Of a stretch of 35,087 bases of DNA, positions 1 to 8,113 are shown piece after piece. How positions within the stretch are numbered: position 1 is the stretch's first letter; each line of letters opens with the position of its first letter. The notes beneath the pieces were generated by a model, which searched no databases, had not been told where the DNA came from, and saw only the letters and a program-made list of their open reading frames with translations. This DNA comes from DATAEU01 sp046735355 (lineage in GTDB: Bacteria > Actinomycetota > UBA4738 > HRBIN12). The position numbers and the translations under genes were made by a program. The DNA lies in contig JBKPTC010000162.1 in the NCBI GenBank assembly GCA_046735355.1, positions 1 to 35,087 on the forward strand, in the 5' to 3' direction.

Positions 1-72
1 ATGACGGACCCTGCGGACGACGGAGCTACCTCGTTCATGGAGTGGATCCGGCTGGGCCAGCCCGACGACTGA
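1..72 (+). CDS. 3' end of a small acidic protein gene (partial)
   Basis: An open frame runs from the first base to a TGA at 70-72 and encodes 23 residues. It ends in EWIRLGQPDD. The first codon happens to be ATG, but the true start is probably outside the window. The last 11 codons match the end of the small zinc-ribbon gene at 949-1116 (28 of 33 bases identical, EWLRIGQPDD there), so this is probably the tail of a paralogue. The function is unknown; only the tail can be seen. Confidence 0.45.
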   Translation: MTDPADDGATSFMEWIRLGQPDD

Positions 73-239
73 TCCCGCTTTGATGACCGTCGTCACCCCC
101 TCGGCGTCCGGGTAGCGGACCTCGAGACGGCCGGCGACGAGGTAGCCAGCGGCCTGCCTGCGCAACGTCACCCGCGACGCATCGGGACACGACGACCCGG
201 ACCCGCTGGCTCACCGTCGCCCGGCGCGCACAAACGACC

Positions 240-276
240 TATCCTTCGATCATTCAAGATCGATAGGGAGGAACGG
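240..276 (+). promoter_or_regulatory. Putative -10 box, dyad and RBS of the CopD-like gene
   Basis: TATCCT at 240-245 fits an actinobacterial -10 hexamer (TANNNT). It is followed at once by a 6-bp inverted repeat, TCGATC/GATCGA (246-251 and 258-263), which could be an operator, and by a strong ribosome-binding site (GGGAGGA, 266-272) in front of the GTG at 277. No convincing -35 box is visible. The remaining upstream stretch (73-239) shows no gene. Confidence 0.35.
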
Positions 277-807
277 GTGCTGTCGACGTCGGTGTTCATG
301 CTCGTGTTCCGGTTTCTGCACATCGTGTCCGGCGTTCTGTGGGTCGGGTCGTCGTTCCTCTTCGTCGGATTCATCGGACCCTCCGCTGCCGAGGTCGGAC
401 CCTCGGCCGGCCCGTTGCTGTCCGCGGCGGTGAAGAAGCGGAAGGCTGCAAAGGTCATCGTCGCGCTCGGCGGGATCACCGTCCTTGCCGGTTGGATCAT
501 GTGGCTGCACGACATGAGCGCCTATGGCGGACTGAGCAACTGGCTCGGGACTCGGTTCGGGATCGGTATCACCATCGGCGCCGTCCTGGCGACGTACGCC
601 GGATTCGAGGGTGCGGTCCACATTGCCCCGAATGTCGAGCGATTGGTTGATCTTGGGGACGAGGTCGCAGCCTCCGGTGCGCCGCCGACTGCCGAAGTTC
701 AGGCACGGATTGCTGAGGTGAGCGGCCGTCTGGAAACGCACGGCAAGATCGACCTGATCGCGCTCTTCTTGGCCGTGACCGCGATGGCGACGGCTCGCTA
801 TTGGTAG
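277..807 (+). CDS. Four-TM membrane protein, CopD/DUF2269-like
   Basis: The 176-residue protein has four predicted membrane segments at about 8-33, 57-77, 93-112 and 157-172. TM1 contains H15 in an RFLHIVSGVLWVG context, the hallmark of small CopD/DUF2269-type proteins in which membrane histidines may bind haem or copper. Other histidines are H78, H115 and H155. The loop between TM3 and TM4 (about 118-155) is charged and probably helical. The GTG start at 277 was chosen because GGGAGGA ends 4 bases before it and because the hydrophobic segment begins right after. The gene stands alone on the plus strand, between two genes encoding small proteins. No specific substrate or partner can be assigned. 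Coding potential is clear; the family assignment is moderate. Confidence 0.7.
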   Translation: MLSTSVFMLVFRFLHIVSGVLWVGSSFLFVGFIGPSAAEVGPSAGPLLSAAVKKRKAAKVIVALGGITVLAGWIMWLHDMSAYGGLSNWLGTRFGIGITIGAVLATYAGFEGAVHIAPNVERLVDLGDEVAASGAPPTAEVQARIAEVSGRLETHGKIDLIALFLAVTAMATARYW

Positions 808-825
808 CCGAACCCGATTCGGCTT
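806..825 (+). terminator. Weak stem-loop after the CopD-like gene
   Basis: A 7-bp stem (AGCCGAA / TTCGGCT) with a 5-base loop overlaps the stop codon and is followed by a moderately T-rich stretch (TCTCGTTCTCG). It could terminate transcription of the gene ending at 807. The poor U-tract makes this tentative. Confidence 0.35.
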
Positions 826-948
826 CTCGTTCTCGCGGCCGGTGGATACGAGCCAGAGTTGGAGCGTGCGGGGAGAATTGGGTAGGTCGCTTGCACCGCG
901 GATCCGTCCGTGGCGCGAGCGACCCGCTGCAGCGAGGAGTGACGACCG

Positions 949-1116
949 GTGCACCACCATGACTGCGAACTCCCGATGCGGGGACCAGCGTGGACACCGC
1001 AGGTGGGTGAGGCGTGGACATGCCCGGAGTGCGGTGATGTCTGGGAGCAACGCTGGTATCCCGAGCCCGGCGCGGGCACGTTCGAATGGCTCCGGATCGG
1101 CCAGCCTGACGACTGA
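949..1116 (+). CDS. Small zinc-ribbon protein (55 aa)
   Basis: A GTG at 949 preceded by GAGGAG (934-939, 9 bases upstream) opens a frame of 55 residues ending at TGA 1114-1116. The protein starts with three histidines and a Cys (VHHHDC) and has a single CxxC knuckle, TCPECGD, near residues 24-30, then an aromatic/acidic tail with WEQRWYPEP and FEWLRIGQPDD. One CPEC plus the upstream H/C cluster could bind one zinc ion. Such small rubredoxin- or zinc-ribbon-like proteins are often missed by annotation. The tail is shared with the truncated gene at the window start. The function is unknown. The RBS, sensible composition and paralogy make it likely to be real. Confidence 0.6.
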   Translation: MHHHDCELPMRGPAWTPQVGEAWTCPECGDVWEQRWYPEPGAGTFEWLRIGQPDD

Positions 1117-1567
1117 GGCGACCGTCACGTCTCGCTCCTCACCGTGACGCACATCAGCGCGTGCAAGTGACAGCACCGTCCGCGTGCCGGACAGCTGCAG
1201 AACCAACCTCCTCGCCGGTATCCGAGCTCGTACCGGTCGCCGGTCGTCTCGGCAGGTGGCCACGACCGCTCGCCCGTCTCTCAGCGTCGCGCCACCGGTT
1301 CGCAAGGTGGCGTGCTGCCCGTTGGACGCTGGAGGTACGTGTAGAAAATACTTGCAGACGAACTGGTCACGACCTGCGGAAACAGCGGCTCACCAGTTCG
1401 CCAGTTCGCCTGTGTGTGCACCCCTACAGGGAAAGGCGAACTGGTAGCGGCGAAGCGGGTCATCTCAACCCCACCGGGAAGCGCCAGACGTGTTCCACGA
1501 TCCAGCCGTTCTCGTCCTGCTTCGGTGCCGTCAAGATCCCGAGCTTCAGCCGGCCTTCGACATGACG
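1117..1567. other. Non-coding stretch before the integrase remnant
   Basis: I see no convincing gene in these 450 bases. Open frames on both strands have low-complexity Arg/Ser composition and no RBS. One minus-strand segment (about 1460-1555) encodes plausible-looking protein sequence (KLGILTAPKQDENGW) without a start or recognisable family, so it may be a relic. The stretch contains the CGAACTGG repeat cluster listed separately. Confidence 0.5.
1359..1445. repeat. Cluster of CGAACTGG direct and inverted repeats
   Basis: CGAACTGGT occurs at 1359-1367. Its reverse complement occurs in ACCAGTTCGCC (1392-1402), immediately followed by a second CCAGTTCGCC copy (1401-1410). GGCGAACTGGT at 1435-1445 closes a perfect 11-bp inverted repeat with 1392-1402. 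The result is a large potential stem-loop or set of protein-binding sites just upstream of the integrase remnant. It could be an operator, arm-type integrase sites or the scar of an element end. Its role is inferred only from position. Confidence 0.55.
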
Positions 1568-2077
1568 TCTTTGCTGAACCGGTTGCCGATGGCCGAGAAC
1601 TCGTGGACGCCGCCGAAGCTCGACCGCACCGAACGCGAGGTGTGGAACGAACACGACGTCCGAGCGTTCCTCGAGGTGGCATCGATCGACCGGCTGTATG
1701 CGATCTGGCGTCTTGCGCTTGCGACCGGGCTGCGTCGTGGAGAGCTTCGGTGTTCAATGGTCCGACATCAGCGACGGGACGGTGACCGTGCGACGCCAGG
1801 TACTGCTCCCGGGTCCGTACGTGCGGCCGACCACCAAGAGCCGGCGGGAGCGGACGGTGCGCCTTGACTCCGAGACGGCCGTCGGGCTGAGCAATGGCAC
1901 AAGGCGCAGAAGGAGGAGCGAATCGCGTTCGCCGGAGCATGGAAGACCGACGGCGGGTGGCCGATCTCGATCGAGGCACCATGGATCGTGACCGAGCCCG
2001 ACGGCCGTGTGCTGAACCCCGACACGCTGCTACGTCGCTGGCGGGCGCTTGTGAAGGCCGCTTGGCGCTCGAGTTAA
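1568..2077 (+). pseudogene. Tyrosine recombinase (phage-type integrase) remnant
   Basis: Three frame segments together read as the central part of an actinobacterial phage integrase. The first gives KLDRTEREVWNEHDVRAFLE and then ATGLRRGEL, which holds the first catalytic Arg. The second gives GVQWSDISDGTVTVRRQ and then TTKSRRERTVRLDSET, with the catalytic Lys on the beta-hairpin. The third gives WHKAQKEERIAFAGAW and then LNPDTLLRRWRALVKAA. The first shift is near 1752-1758 (two bases appear lost in GELLGV). The second, near 1888-1894 (one base lost), restores the original frame. After LVKAA the sequence diverges and stops at TAA 2075-2077, so the HxLRH box, the second Arg/His and the Tyr nucleophile are missing. 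The N-terminal arm/core-binding domain is also unrecognisable. The gene is dead. Its position on the 3' side of tRNA-Leu suggests an old tRNA-targeted integration. Confidence 0.75.
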
Positions 2078-2458
2078 GGCATCCACTTCCTTGGTCCAAC
2101 CGATGAACTTCCCGGTCGGACCTTCAACTTCGCATAGGAAGCCCGGCAGCGCCTCGTCGTTATCCGAGGCGACGACGAGCCCCGCATCCATCAGGGTCGC
2201 CGCTGCACCAGCCTTCCACCCCGGTCGATCCGAATAGTGGCGTCGCTGCCACCACCGTCGAGCGATTGTGAGGATTCCGATCCTGGCACTTGACGGCTTG
2301 GCCGAGCAGATAATCGCGACCGCGACCAGGATGCCAGCAGCGACGAGCCAAGGCCCCGGAGCCGCATGAGCCGCGTCCATGTGCGCGGCGACGGCCGAGC
2401 TCAACCCGGCGGCACCCAGGAGGACGATGACTCCGTCTTGACGGCGGCTGTCGTTCAT
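2030..2458 (-). CDS. Hypothetical two-TM membrane protein, 3' end at a recombination junction
   Basis: The frame encodes 142 residues starting at ATG 2456-2458. Two hydrophobic segments (about 11-28 and 36-54) are followed by a basic stretch with WWQRR and a soluble C-terminal part ending in GKFIGWTKEVDALTR. The last 15 or so residues are encoded antisense to the integrase remnant, so the original C-terminus may have been replaced when that junction formed near 2062-2077. A longer frame reaching up to 2590 would translate the tRNA gene and is rejected. TAGCAT lies 8 bases before the ATG and there is no Shine-Dalgarno, compatible with a leaderless mRNA. No family is recognised. Confidence 0.5.
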   Translation of the reverse strand: MNDSRRQDGVIVLLGAAGLSSAVAAHMDAAHAAPGPWLVAAGILVAVAIICSAKPSSARIGILTIARRWWQRRHYSDRPGWKAGAAATLMDAGLVVASDNDEALPGFLCEVEGPTGKFIGWTKEVDALTRAPSGLHKRPPAT

Positions 2459-2466
2459 CTCGGCTG

Positions 2467-2472
2467 ATGCTA
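2467..2472 (-). promoter_or_regulatory. Putative leaderless -10 box (TAGCAT)
   Basis: On the minus strand TAGCAT is followed by 8 bases and then the ATG at 2458. That spacing would place the transcription start at or next to the start codon. No ribosome-binding site is present. Confidence 0.35.
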
Positions 2473-2506
2473 GACCGATGCTCCTGGGGAAATTTGGGGG
2501 AATCCA

Positions 2507-2538
2507 AAGCCCCGGAGGCCAATGGGCTTCCGGGGCTT
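2507..2538 (-). terminator. Stem-loop terminator downstream of tRNA-Leu
   Basis: A perfect 10-bp inverted repeat, AAGCCCCGGA / TCCGGGGCTT (2507-2516 and 2529-2538), lies 26 bases past the tRNA 3' end in the direction of transcription. It reads into CTTTGGATT on the minus strand, a short T-rich tail. It most likely terminates the tRNA transcript. Confidence 0.6.
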
Positions 2539-2563
2539 CTTGTATCTCTGCCTGGTAGTTGGG

Positions 2564-2649
2564 TGTCGGAGGGGGGATTTGAACCCCCACGGGCTATGCG
2601 CCCACTAGGCCCTCAACCTAGCGCGTCTACCTAATTCCGCCACTCCGAC
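2564..2649 (-). tRNA. tRNA-Leu, anticodon GAG
   Basis: Read on the minus strand, the acceptor arms GTCGGAG (2649-2643) and CTCCGAC (2571-2565) pair perfectly, with discriminator A at 2564. The anticodon stem is CTAGG/CCTAG around the loop TTGAGGG, giving anticodon GAG (reads CUC/CUU). The long variable arm (GGGC..GCCC) typical of class II tRNAs is present. The T arm is GGGGG-TTCAAAT-CCCCC. The 3' CCA is not encoded (CCC follows the discriminator), so CCA would be added post-transcriptionally. Its 3' end faces the integrase remnant at 1568-2077, so it is the probable former attachment site. Confidence 0.95.
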
Positions 2650-2664
2650 GTGGTGCGGTTCCGG

Positions 2665-2670
2665 ATTCTA
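2665..2670 (-). promoter_or_regulatory. Putative -10 box of tRNA-Leu (TAGAAT)
   Basis: On the minus strand TAGAAT lies 15 bases before the mature tRNA 5' end, in the short gap after secG. It fits TANNNT. No clear -35 box is seen, and read-through from secG is also possible. Confidence 0.4.
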
Positions 2671-2698
2671 CCAACGCGCGGAACGCCGCCGGAGCGCC

Positions 2699-2938
2699 TC
2701 AGAGGCCGGCTGGCTTGCCCCAGCTGTACGAGAGCCAGAACGTGGTGATGGCGAAGACGATGGCGGTCACGACGGTGATCCGGTCGAGCCGCCGCTCCAG
2801 CGCGGTACCGCCGGAGAGGCTGCTGGTCCCACCGAACATGTCCGACAGGCCGCTCCCCTTGCCAGAGTGCAGCAGGATGAACACGATCAGGAACAAGGCG
2901 GAAACGACATTGAGTACGAGCGCCGCGACGTCGAGCAT
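2699..2938 (-). CDS. secG: Preprotein translocase subunit SecG
   Basis: The 79-residue protein has the SecG plan: TM1 (about 3-24) ending in the conserved LLHSGKGSGLSDMFGG stretch, a glycine/serine-rich cytoplasmic loop, and TM2 (about 53-72). SecG is the small accessory subunit of the SecYEG channel and stimulates SecA-driven export. The ATG start is at 2938, only 9 bases after the stop of the ATPase gene oppF, so it is probably co-transcribed with the importer operon. In most actinobacteria secG follows tpiA directly; here it is separated from tpiA by apgM and the whole importer operon. The length is normal for the family. Confidence 0.93.
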   Translation of the reverse strand: MLDVAALVLNVVSALFLIVFILLHSGKGSGLSDMFGGTSSLSGGTALERRLDRITVVTAIVFAITTFWLSYSWGKPAGL

Positions 2939-2947
2939 CGGTCGAGT

Positions 2948-4041
<1,094 letters not shown>

Positions 4042-4045
<4 letters not shown>

Positions 4046-5055
4046 GTTCGCACCATCACCTCCTCGTGGAAGATCCGCTCCTTGTCGGCGAGCGACAGGT
4101 GGCACGCCGAAGCGTGGTGGCCGTCCGCCGGGATGAGCGGCGGCACCTCGGAGCGGCACTTGTCGAACACGTACGGGCACCGCGGATGGAACGGGCAGCC
4201 GGGCGGAACGAAGATCAGCGACGGCGGCAGCCCCTTGATCGGCTCGAGGCGCTCCTGGCCGGACGCGTCAAGCCGCGCGATCGACCGCAGGAGCCCCCAT
4301 GTGTACGGATGGTGGGCGTTGTAGTAGATGTCGCGCGCGTCGCCGAACTCGACGGCCCGGCCCGCGTACATCACCTGGATGTTGTCGCAGTGCTCGGCGA
4401 CGACGCCGAGGTCGTGGGTGATCATCACGACGGCCGCGTTGAACTCCTCCTTCAGCCGATCGATCAGATCCAGGATCTGCGCCTGCACCGTCACGTCGAG
4501 CGCGGTGGTCGGCTCGTCCGCGATCAGGAGGTCGGGGTTGAGCGAGAGCGCCATCGCGATCATCGCTCGTTGCCGCATGCCGCCCGAGAACTCGTGCGGA
4601 TACTGGTCGGCGCGCTCCTCCGGACGCGGGATGCCGACGCGCTTGAGCATCTCGACCGCCTGGTCGTGCGCCTCCCTCTTAGAGACCTTCTGATGCGTGC
4701 GGATGGCCTCGGCGATCTGGAAGCCGACCTTGTAGAACGGATGCAGCGAGGTCATCGGGTCTTGGAAGATCATCGAGATGCGCGACCCGCGGATCGTCCG
4801 CAGCTCGTCCTTTGGCAGCTTGAGCAGGTCCTGTCCCTCGAACAGCACCTCACCCTCGATGACGGCGCCGCCGCTGGTGACGAGGCCCAGGACCGTCAGG
4901 AAGGTGACCGACTTGCCGGATCCGGACTCGCCCACGACGCCGAGCGTCTCGCCGGGTTGGATCGTGAAGGACACGCCGTCGACGGCCTTGACGAGGCCAT
5001 CCTCGGTTGGGAAGTGCACCTTGAGGTCCCTGACCTCGAGGAGTGGCTCAGGCAC
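4042..5055 (-). CDS. oppD: Peptide ABC transporter ATP-binding protein (OppD/DppD type)
   Basis: The 337-residue ABC ATPase pairs with OppF. Walker A is GESGSGKS at 42-49. The signature EFSGGMRQRAMIAMAL, Walker B LLIADEPTTALDV and the switch VMITHDLGVVAEH are all intact. The C-terminal oligopeptide-type extension holds GCPFHPRCPYVFDKC. It starts at GTG 5055, 33 bases after oppB-1, and ends with an ATGA overlap with oppF, so the two ATPases are translationally coupled. Only one D-F pair is present for two permease/binding-protein modules, which implies that both modules share these ATPases, unless others are encoded elsewhere. Confidence 0.9.
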
Positions 5056-5088
5056 GGGCGAGACTCCCGGGACGACGAAGCATGGAGG

Positions 5089-6057
5089 TCAAGAGTACCG
5101 CACCCTGGGGTCGAGGAAGGCGTACACGATGTCCACCACCAGGTTGGCGAACGTGATGAAGAACCCGGCGATCAGGGTCACGTCCAGCGCCGCATACAGG
5201 TCGCCCGAGCTCGCCGCCCGGATCGCATAGTTACCGATCCCGGGAAGGTTGAACACGGTCTCTGTGATGAAGGCCCCGCCGAGCAGGGCGCCCAGATCGA
5301 GGCCGAACATCGTGACGAGCGGCGTCAGGCTCGCGCGCAGCCCGTGCTTGAGGACGACCCTCTGCTCCGACAGTCCCTTGGCGCGGGCGGTCCGGATGTA
5401 GTCCTGCCCCATCGTCTCGATCAGGTTCGCCCTCGTCATGCGCGCGTAGAAGGCGGCGTACAGGAGCGCGAGAACGACCCAAGGCATGATGAAGTGCTGG
5501 AACCACGCCACCACACCGAACTGCCCGACCGACTGGTATCCACTGCCCGGCGCCAGATGGAGCTTGAACCAGAACACGTATAAGAAGACCGGGCCGAGGA
5601 AGAAGACCGGAGCCGAGACGCCGACGAGCGCGAAGCCCATGGCGAGCCGATCGAAGACGGAGCGTGGGCGCAACGCCGACAGGATCCCGATCGAGACGCC
5701 GGCGACGACCCACACCACTGCCGCTCCGACGGCCAGCTGCACGGTGACGAGCAACCGGCTGACGAGGATCGGCTTCAAGCACGATCGCGTGTTGAACGAG
5801 AACGCGAATCCCGGCCAGCCACAGTTGTCGCCCTTGACCAGCCGGCCGATGAACAAGCCCATCTGGTACAGGAGCGGCTTGTCCAGACCGAACTGGCGTC
5901 GCACCTCCGCGATGGTCTCCTTCGTCGGCTGCTTTCCAGCGAAGATCACCGCGGGATCGGTCGGGGGCATCACGAAGAAGATGAGGAACGTGATCACCGT
6001 CAGGATCAGCAGCACGAGAACGACCCACAGCAGTCGTCGCACGACGTATCGCCCCAT
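5089..6057 (-). CDS. oppB: Peptide ABC transporter permease (OppB/DppB type), copy 1
   Basis: The 322-residue inner-membrane permease has an N-terminal TM at about 9-30 preceded by the typical GRYVVRRLL, a large extracytoplasmic loop to about residue 100, and five further hydrophobic segments. The EAA coupling loop that contacts the ATPase is at about 213-245 (TMGQDYIRTARAKGLSEQRV). The C-terminus ends FLDPRVRYS, as usual in the family. Two Cys in the first loop (C79, C93) are absent from copy 2. The ATG start is at 6057. The gene follows binding-protein copy 1 across an 81-base gap holding a strong stem-loop. It forms the heterodimeric channel with an OppC subunit, presumably copy 1. Confidence 0.9.
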   Translation of the reverse strand: MGRYVVRRLLWVVLVLLILTVITFLIFFVMPPTDPAVIFAGKQPTKETIAEVRRQFGLDKPLLYQMGLFIGRLVKGDNCGWPGFAFSFNTRSCLKPILVSRLLVTVQLAVGAAVVWVVAGVSIGILSALRPRSVFDRLAMGFALVGVSAPVFFLGPVFLYVFWFKLHLAPGSGYQSVGQFGVVAWFQHFIMPWVVLALLYAAFYARMTRANLIETMGQDYIRTARAKGLSEQRVVLKHGLRASLTPLVTMFGLDLGALLGGAFITETVFNLPGIGNYAIRAASSGDLYAALDVTLIAGFFITFANLVVDIVYAFLDPRVRYS

Positions 6058-6079
6058 CGGACCTCGTCTCCGGATGCGA

Positions 6080-6111
6080 GCGGCGGGGCCGCCGTCGAGC
6101 GGCCCCGCCGC
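6080..6111 (-). promoter_or_regulatory. Intercistronic 13-bp stem-loop after binding-protein gene 1
   Basis: GCGGCGGGGCCGC (6080-6092) and GCGGCCCCGCCGC (6099-6111) form a perfect 13-bp, all-GC stem with a 6-base loop, placed 27 bases after the binding-protein stop codon. No U-tract follows. In known importers such stems protect the 3' end of the binding-protein mRNA or attenuate permease expression, giving an excess of binding protein. That role is inferred here. Confidence 0.65.
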
Positions 6112-6138
6112 AGCGCTGGTACTACGGACTCGGCTGGC

Positions 6139-8037
6139 TCAACCGACCGGAACCTCGTTCGGATCCAGTCCGTTGTTCACGGCGATGTGGGAGTACGAGA
6201 CCGCCCCCGAGAACTGGTCGAACTCGAACTTCGTCACGCTGTCGGCGTTGATGTCGATGACCGTGGCCCACAGGTACGGAACCCACGGCACGACGTTCTC
6301 CATCAGGTTCTTGTCGAACTCCGCCCAACACGCGTTACGAGCGTCCGGATCAGCCTTGCTGCATTCGTCGAACTTCGTGTCGACACTCGGGATCTCGTTC
6401 TTCACCGCGTTGTACTGGTCCGTGACGCCGCACTCCTTGGCCTGATCGGCCGTCATACCGACGTTCGAGTAGTTGATCGCGCCCTCGCAGAGGATGCCGG
6501 AGCTGTCGAACAGCACGCCGAACGTCGATGGATCCGCGTAGTCCTTGCCCCAGCCGGCGTTGAGGGCGATCGGGATGAGCTTGTCGACCGTCGCGATCGT
6601 CGTGTACGCGGTATCTGAGTCGATCTCGCGCATCTTGATGTTGATGCCGATCTCCGCGAGGTTCTGCGTGATCGTCGGCGTCATGTCGCTCCACGGCGGA
6701 TAGTTCCGGTTCATCATCAGCACGCCGTCGCACGAGGGATCGTCGCACTTCCCGTCGCCGTCGGAGTCGTACTTCGATTGCTTCATCTCATCCATGGCGG
6801 CCTGAACGTCGCCTTCGTGATTGGGCGTGGCGTACGGGTCGTAGGACTGGGTGTCCGGAAGGACCGTCGGCGGCTCGATCGACGTCGCGATGTCACCGTG
6901 CGTCTCGCCGCCCCACGCCTTCTGGAGCGCCGCCTTGTCGACGACGTAGTTCACCGCCTTCCGCACATGGATGTCGTCAAACGGCGGTGTAAGCAGGTTC
7001 ATCGTGATGTACCACGTCCGGTCGCCGGAATTGACGTGGAGCTTGTCCTTGAGATTCGGATCCGTCAGGTATTGCCGAAGAATCGGCGCCGGCGGCTCGC
7101 CGGCAGGATAGCCATTGCCGTCGAGGTCACCGGTCTGGATCTTGTTGTAGATGTCCTCGGTGTTCGTGTCGATCGTGATCACGACGCCGTCGACATTGTT
7201 CTCCCGTACGTCGGGCGAATCCGTCGACGAGTCGTAGTTCGGGTTCCGCACGAACACCATGAACTTGTCCGGATCGAAGCCCGAGATCGGCTCCAGCGTG
7301 TCGCAGGACGAGATGTCGAGCTCGTCGGTGCCCTTGATCATGTACGGGCCCGACGAGATGACGTACCGGCCGTAGTCGCCGGCCTTGCTGAAGCAACCTG
7401 CGACCTCCTTCGGCACGGCGGCGGTCGCAGGCATCGCGAGCCTGTACAGCAGATCGCCCGTCGGCTCCTCGAGGTGGAACACGATGGTGTGGTCGTCCGG
7501 CGTCTCGATGCCCGAAACGGGCTTCGGCGACTTCTCCTGGCCGGTCATCCCCTTGATGACCCCGTCGTAGTAGAAGCCGTATTGCGCGACGAGGGACTTG
7601 GTGTTGATCCGCTCGAACGCGTACTCGAAGTCCTTCGACGTCACCTCGCGATCGACGGGCGGCGCGAACTTGACGCCGGACTTCAGGTTGAACGTCCACG
7701 TGAGGCCGTCCGCCGACGTCTGCCAGTCCGATGCGACGTCCGGAACGATCTCGTCGCCCGGAACCCCAGCGATGTGCTTGTAGGTCACGAGGTTGCGGAC
7801 CAGCAGGTCGGAGAACAGTCCCCACGCCGACCCGAGGTACTCGCCCGTCGGGTCGAACCCGCCGTTGAAGCCGAAGTCCTCGACCGCGGTTCGATACGTC
7901 CCGCCCTTGGTGACTGCGCCCCCGCTGTTCGACGCGCTGGAACTCGGCTCGGCACCGCCACCCCCTCCGCACGCGGTCAGAACGATCGCGAAGCTCGCGA
8001 CCAATGCCGCGAACCGTATCCCCGTTCGTACGTTCAC
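6139..8037 (-). CDS. oppA: Peptide-type ABC transporter substrate-binding lipoprotein, copy 1
   Basis: The 632-residue SBP_bac_5-family lipoprotein has a hydrophobic signal to about residue 20 and a lipobox LTAC with Cys23, then a Gly-rich linker. Family landmarks include LTWTFNLKSGVKFAPP, SGPYMIKGTDEL, the stretch from DDIHVRKAVNYVVDKA, and a C-terminal WVPYLW. An unusual insert at residues 423-436 reads YDSDGDGKCDDPSC: an EF-hand/TSP3-like D-x-D-x-D-G-x-x-D loop with two cysteines (C431, C436). At 632 residues it is longer than the usual 520-560. The GTG start at 8037 is supported by GGGGAG 6 bases upstream and by immediate entry into the signal peptide. It captures substrate outside the membrane and delivers it to the OppB/OppC channel. 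The substrate is unknown. Confidence 0.88.
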   Translation of the reverse strand: MNVRTGIRFAALVASFAIVLTACGGGGGAEPSSSASNSGGAVTKGGTYRTAVEDFGFNGGFDPTGEYLGSAWGLFSDLLVRNLVTYKHIAGVPGDEIVPDVASDWQTSADGLTWTFNLKSGVKFAPPVDREVTSKDFEYAFERINTKSLVAQYGFYYDGVIKGMTGQEKSPKPVSGIETPDDHTIVFHLEEPTGDLLYRLAMPATAAVPKEVAGCFSKAGDYGRYVISSGPYMIKGTDELDISSCDTLEPISGFDPDKFMVFVRNPNYDSSTDSPDVRENNVDGVVITIDTNTEDIYNKIQTGDLDGNGYPAGEPPAPILRQYLTDPNLKDKLHVNSGDRTWYITMNLLTPPFDDIHVRKAVNYVVDKAALQKAWGGETHGDIATSIEPPTVLPDTQSYDPYATPNHEGDVQAAMDEMKQSKYDSDGDGKCDDPSCDGVLMMNRNYPPWSDMTPTITQNLAEIGINIKMREIDSDTAYTTIATVDKLIPIALNAGWGKDYADPSTFGVLFDSSGILCEGAINYSNVGMTADQAKECGVTDQYNAVKNEIPSVDTKFDECSKADPDARNACWAEFDKNLMENVVPWVPYLWATVIDINADSVTKFEFDQFSGAVSYSHIAVNNGLDPNEVPVG

Positions 8038-8113
8038 TCCGTTCTCCCCTCTCTCGTGATTCGGTCGTCGTCCGATCGAGCGTTTCTGGCGCCTCGTGCG
8101 CCGGGTTGGCCGT

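Noticed and set aside
1460..1654. A 64-codon minus-strand frame ending KLGILTAPKQDENGW...PVGLR.
   Set aside because: The N-terminal half is antisense to the integrase remnant and no start or family is evident. The C-terminal half looks protein-like but cannot be supported as a gene.
2459..2590. An N-terminal extension of the 142-aa hypothetical protein beginning MGVQIPPPTP.
   Set aside because: It translates the 3' half of tRNA-Leu and its terminator, a common false start.
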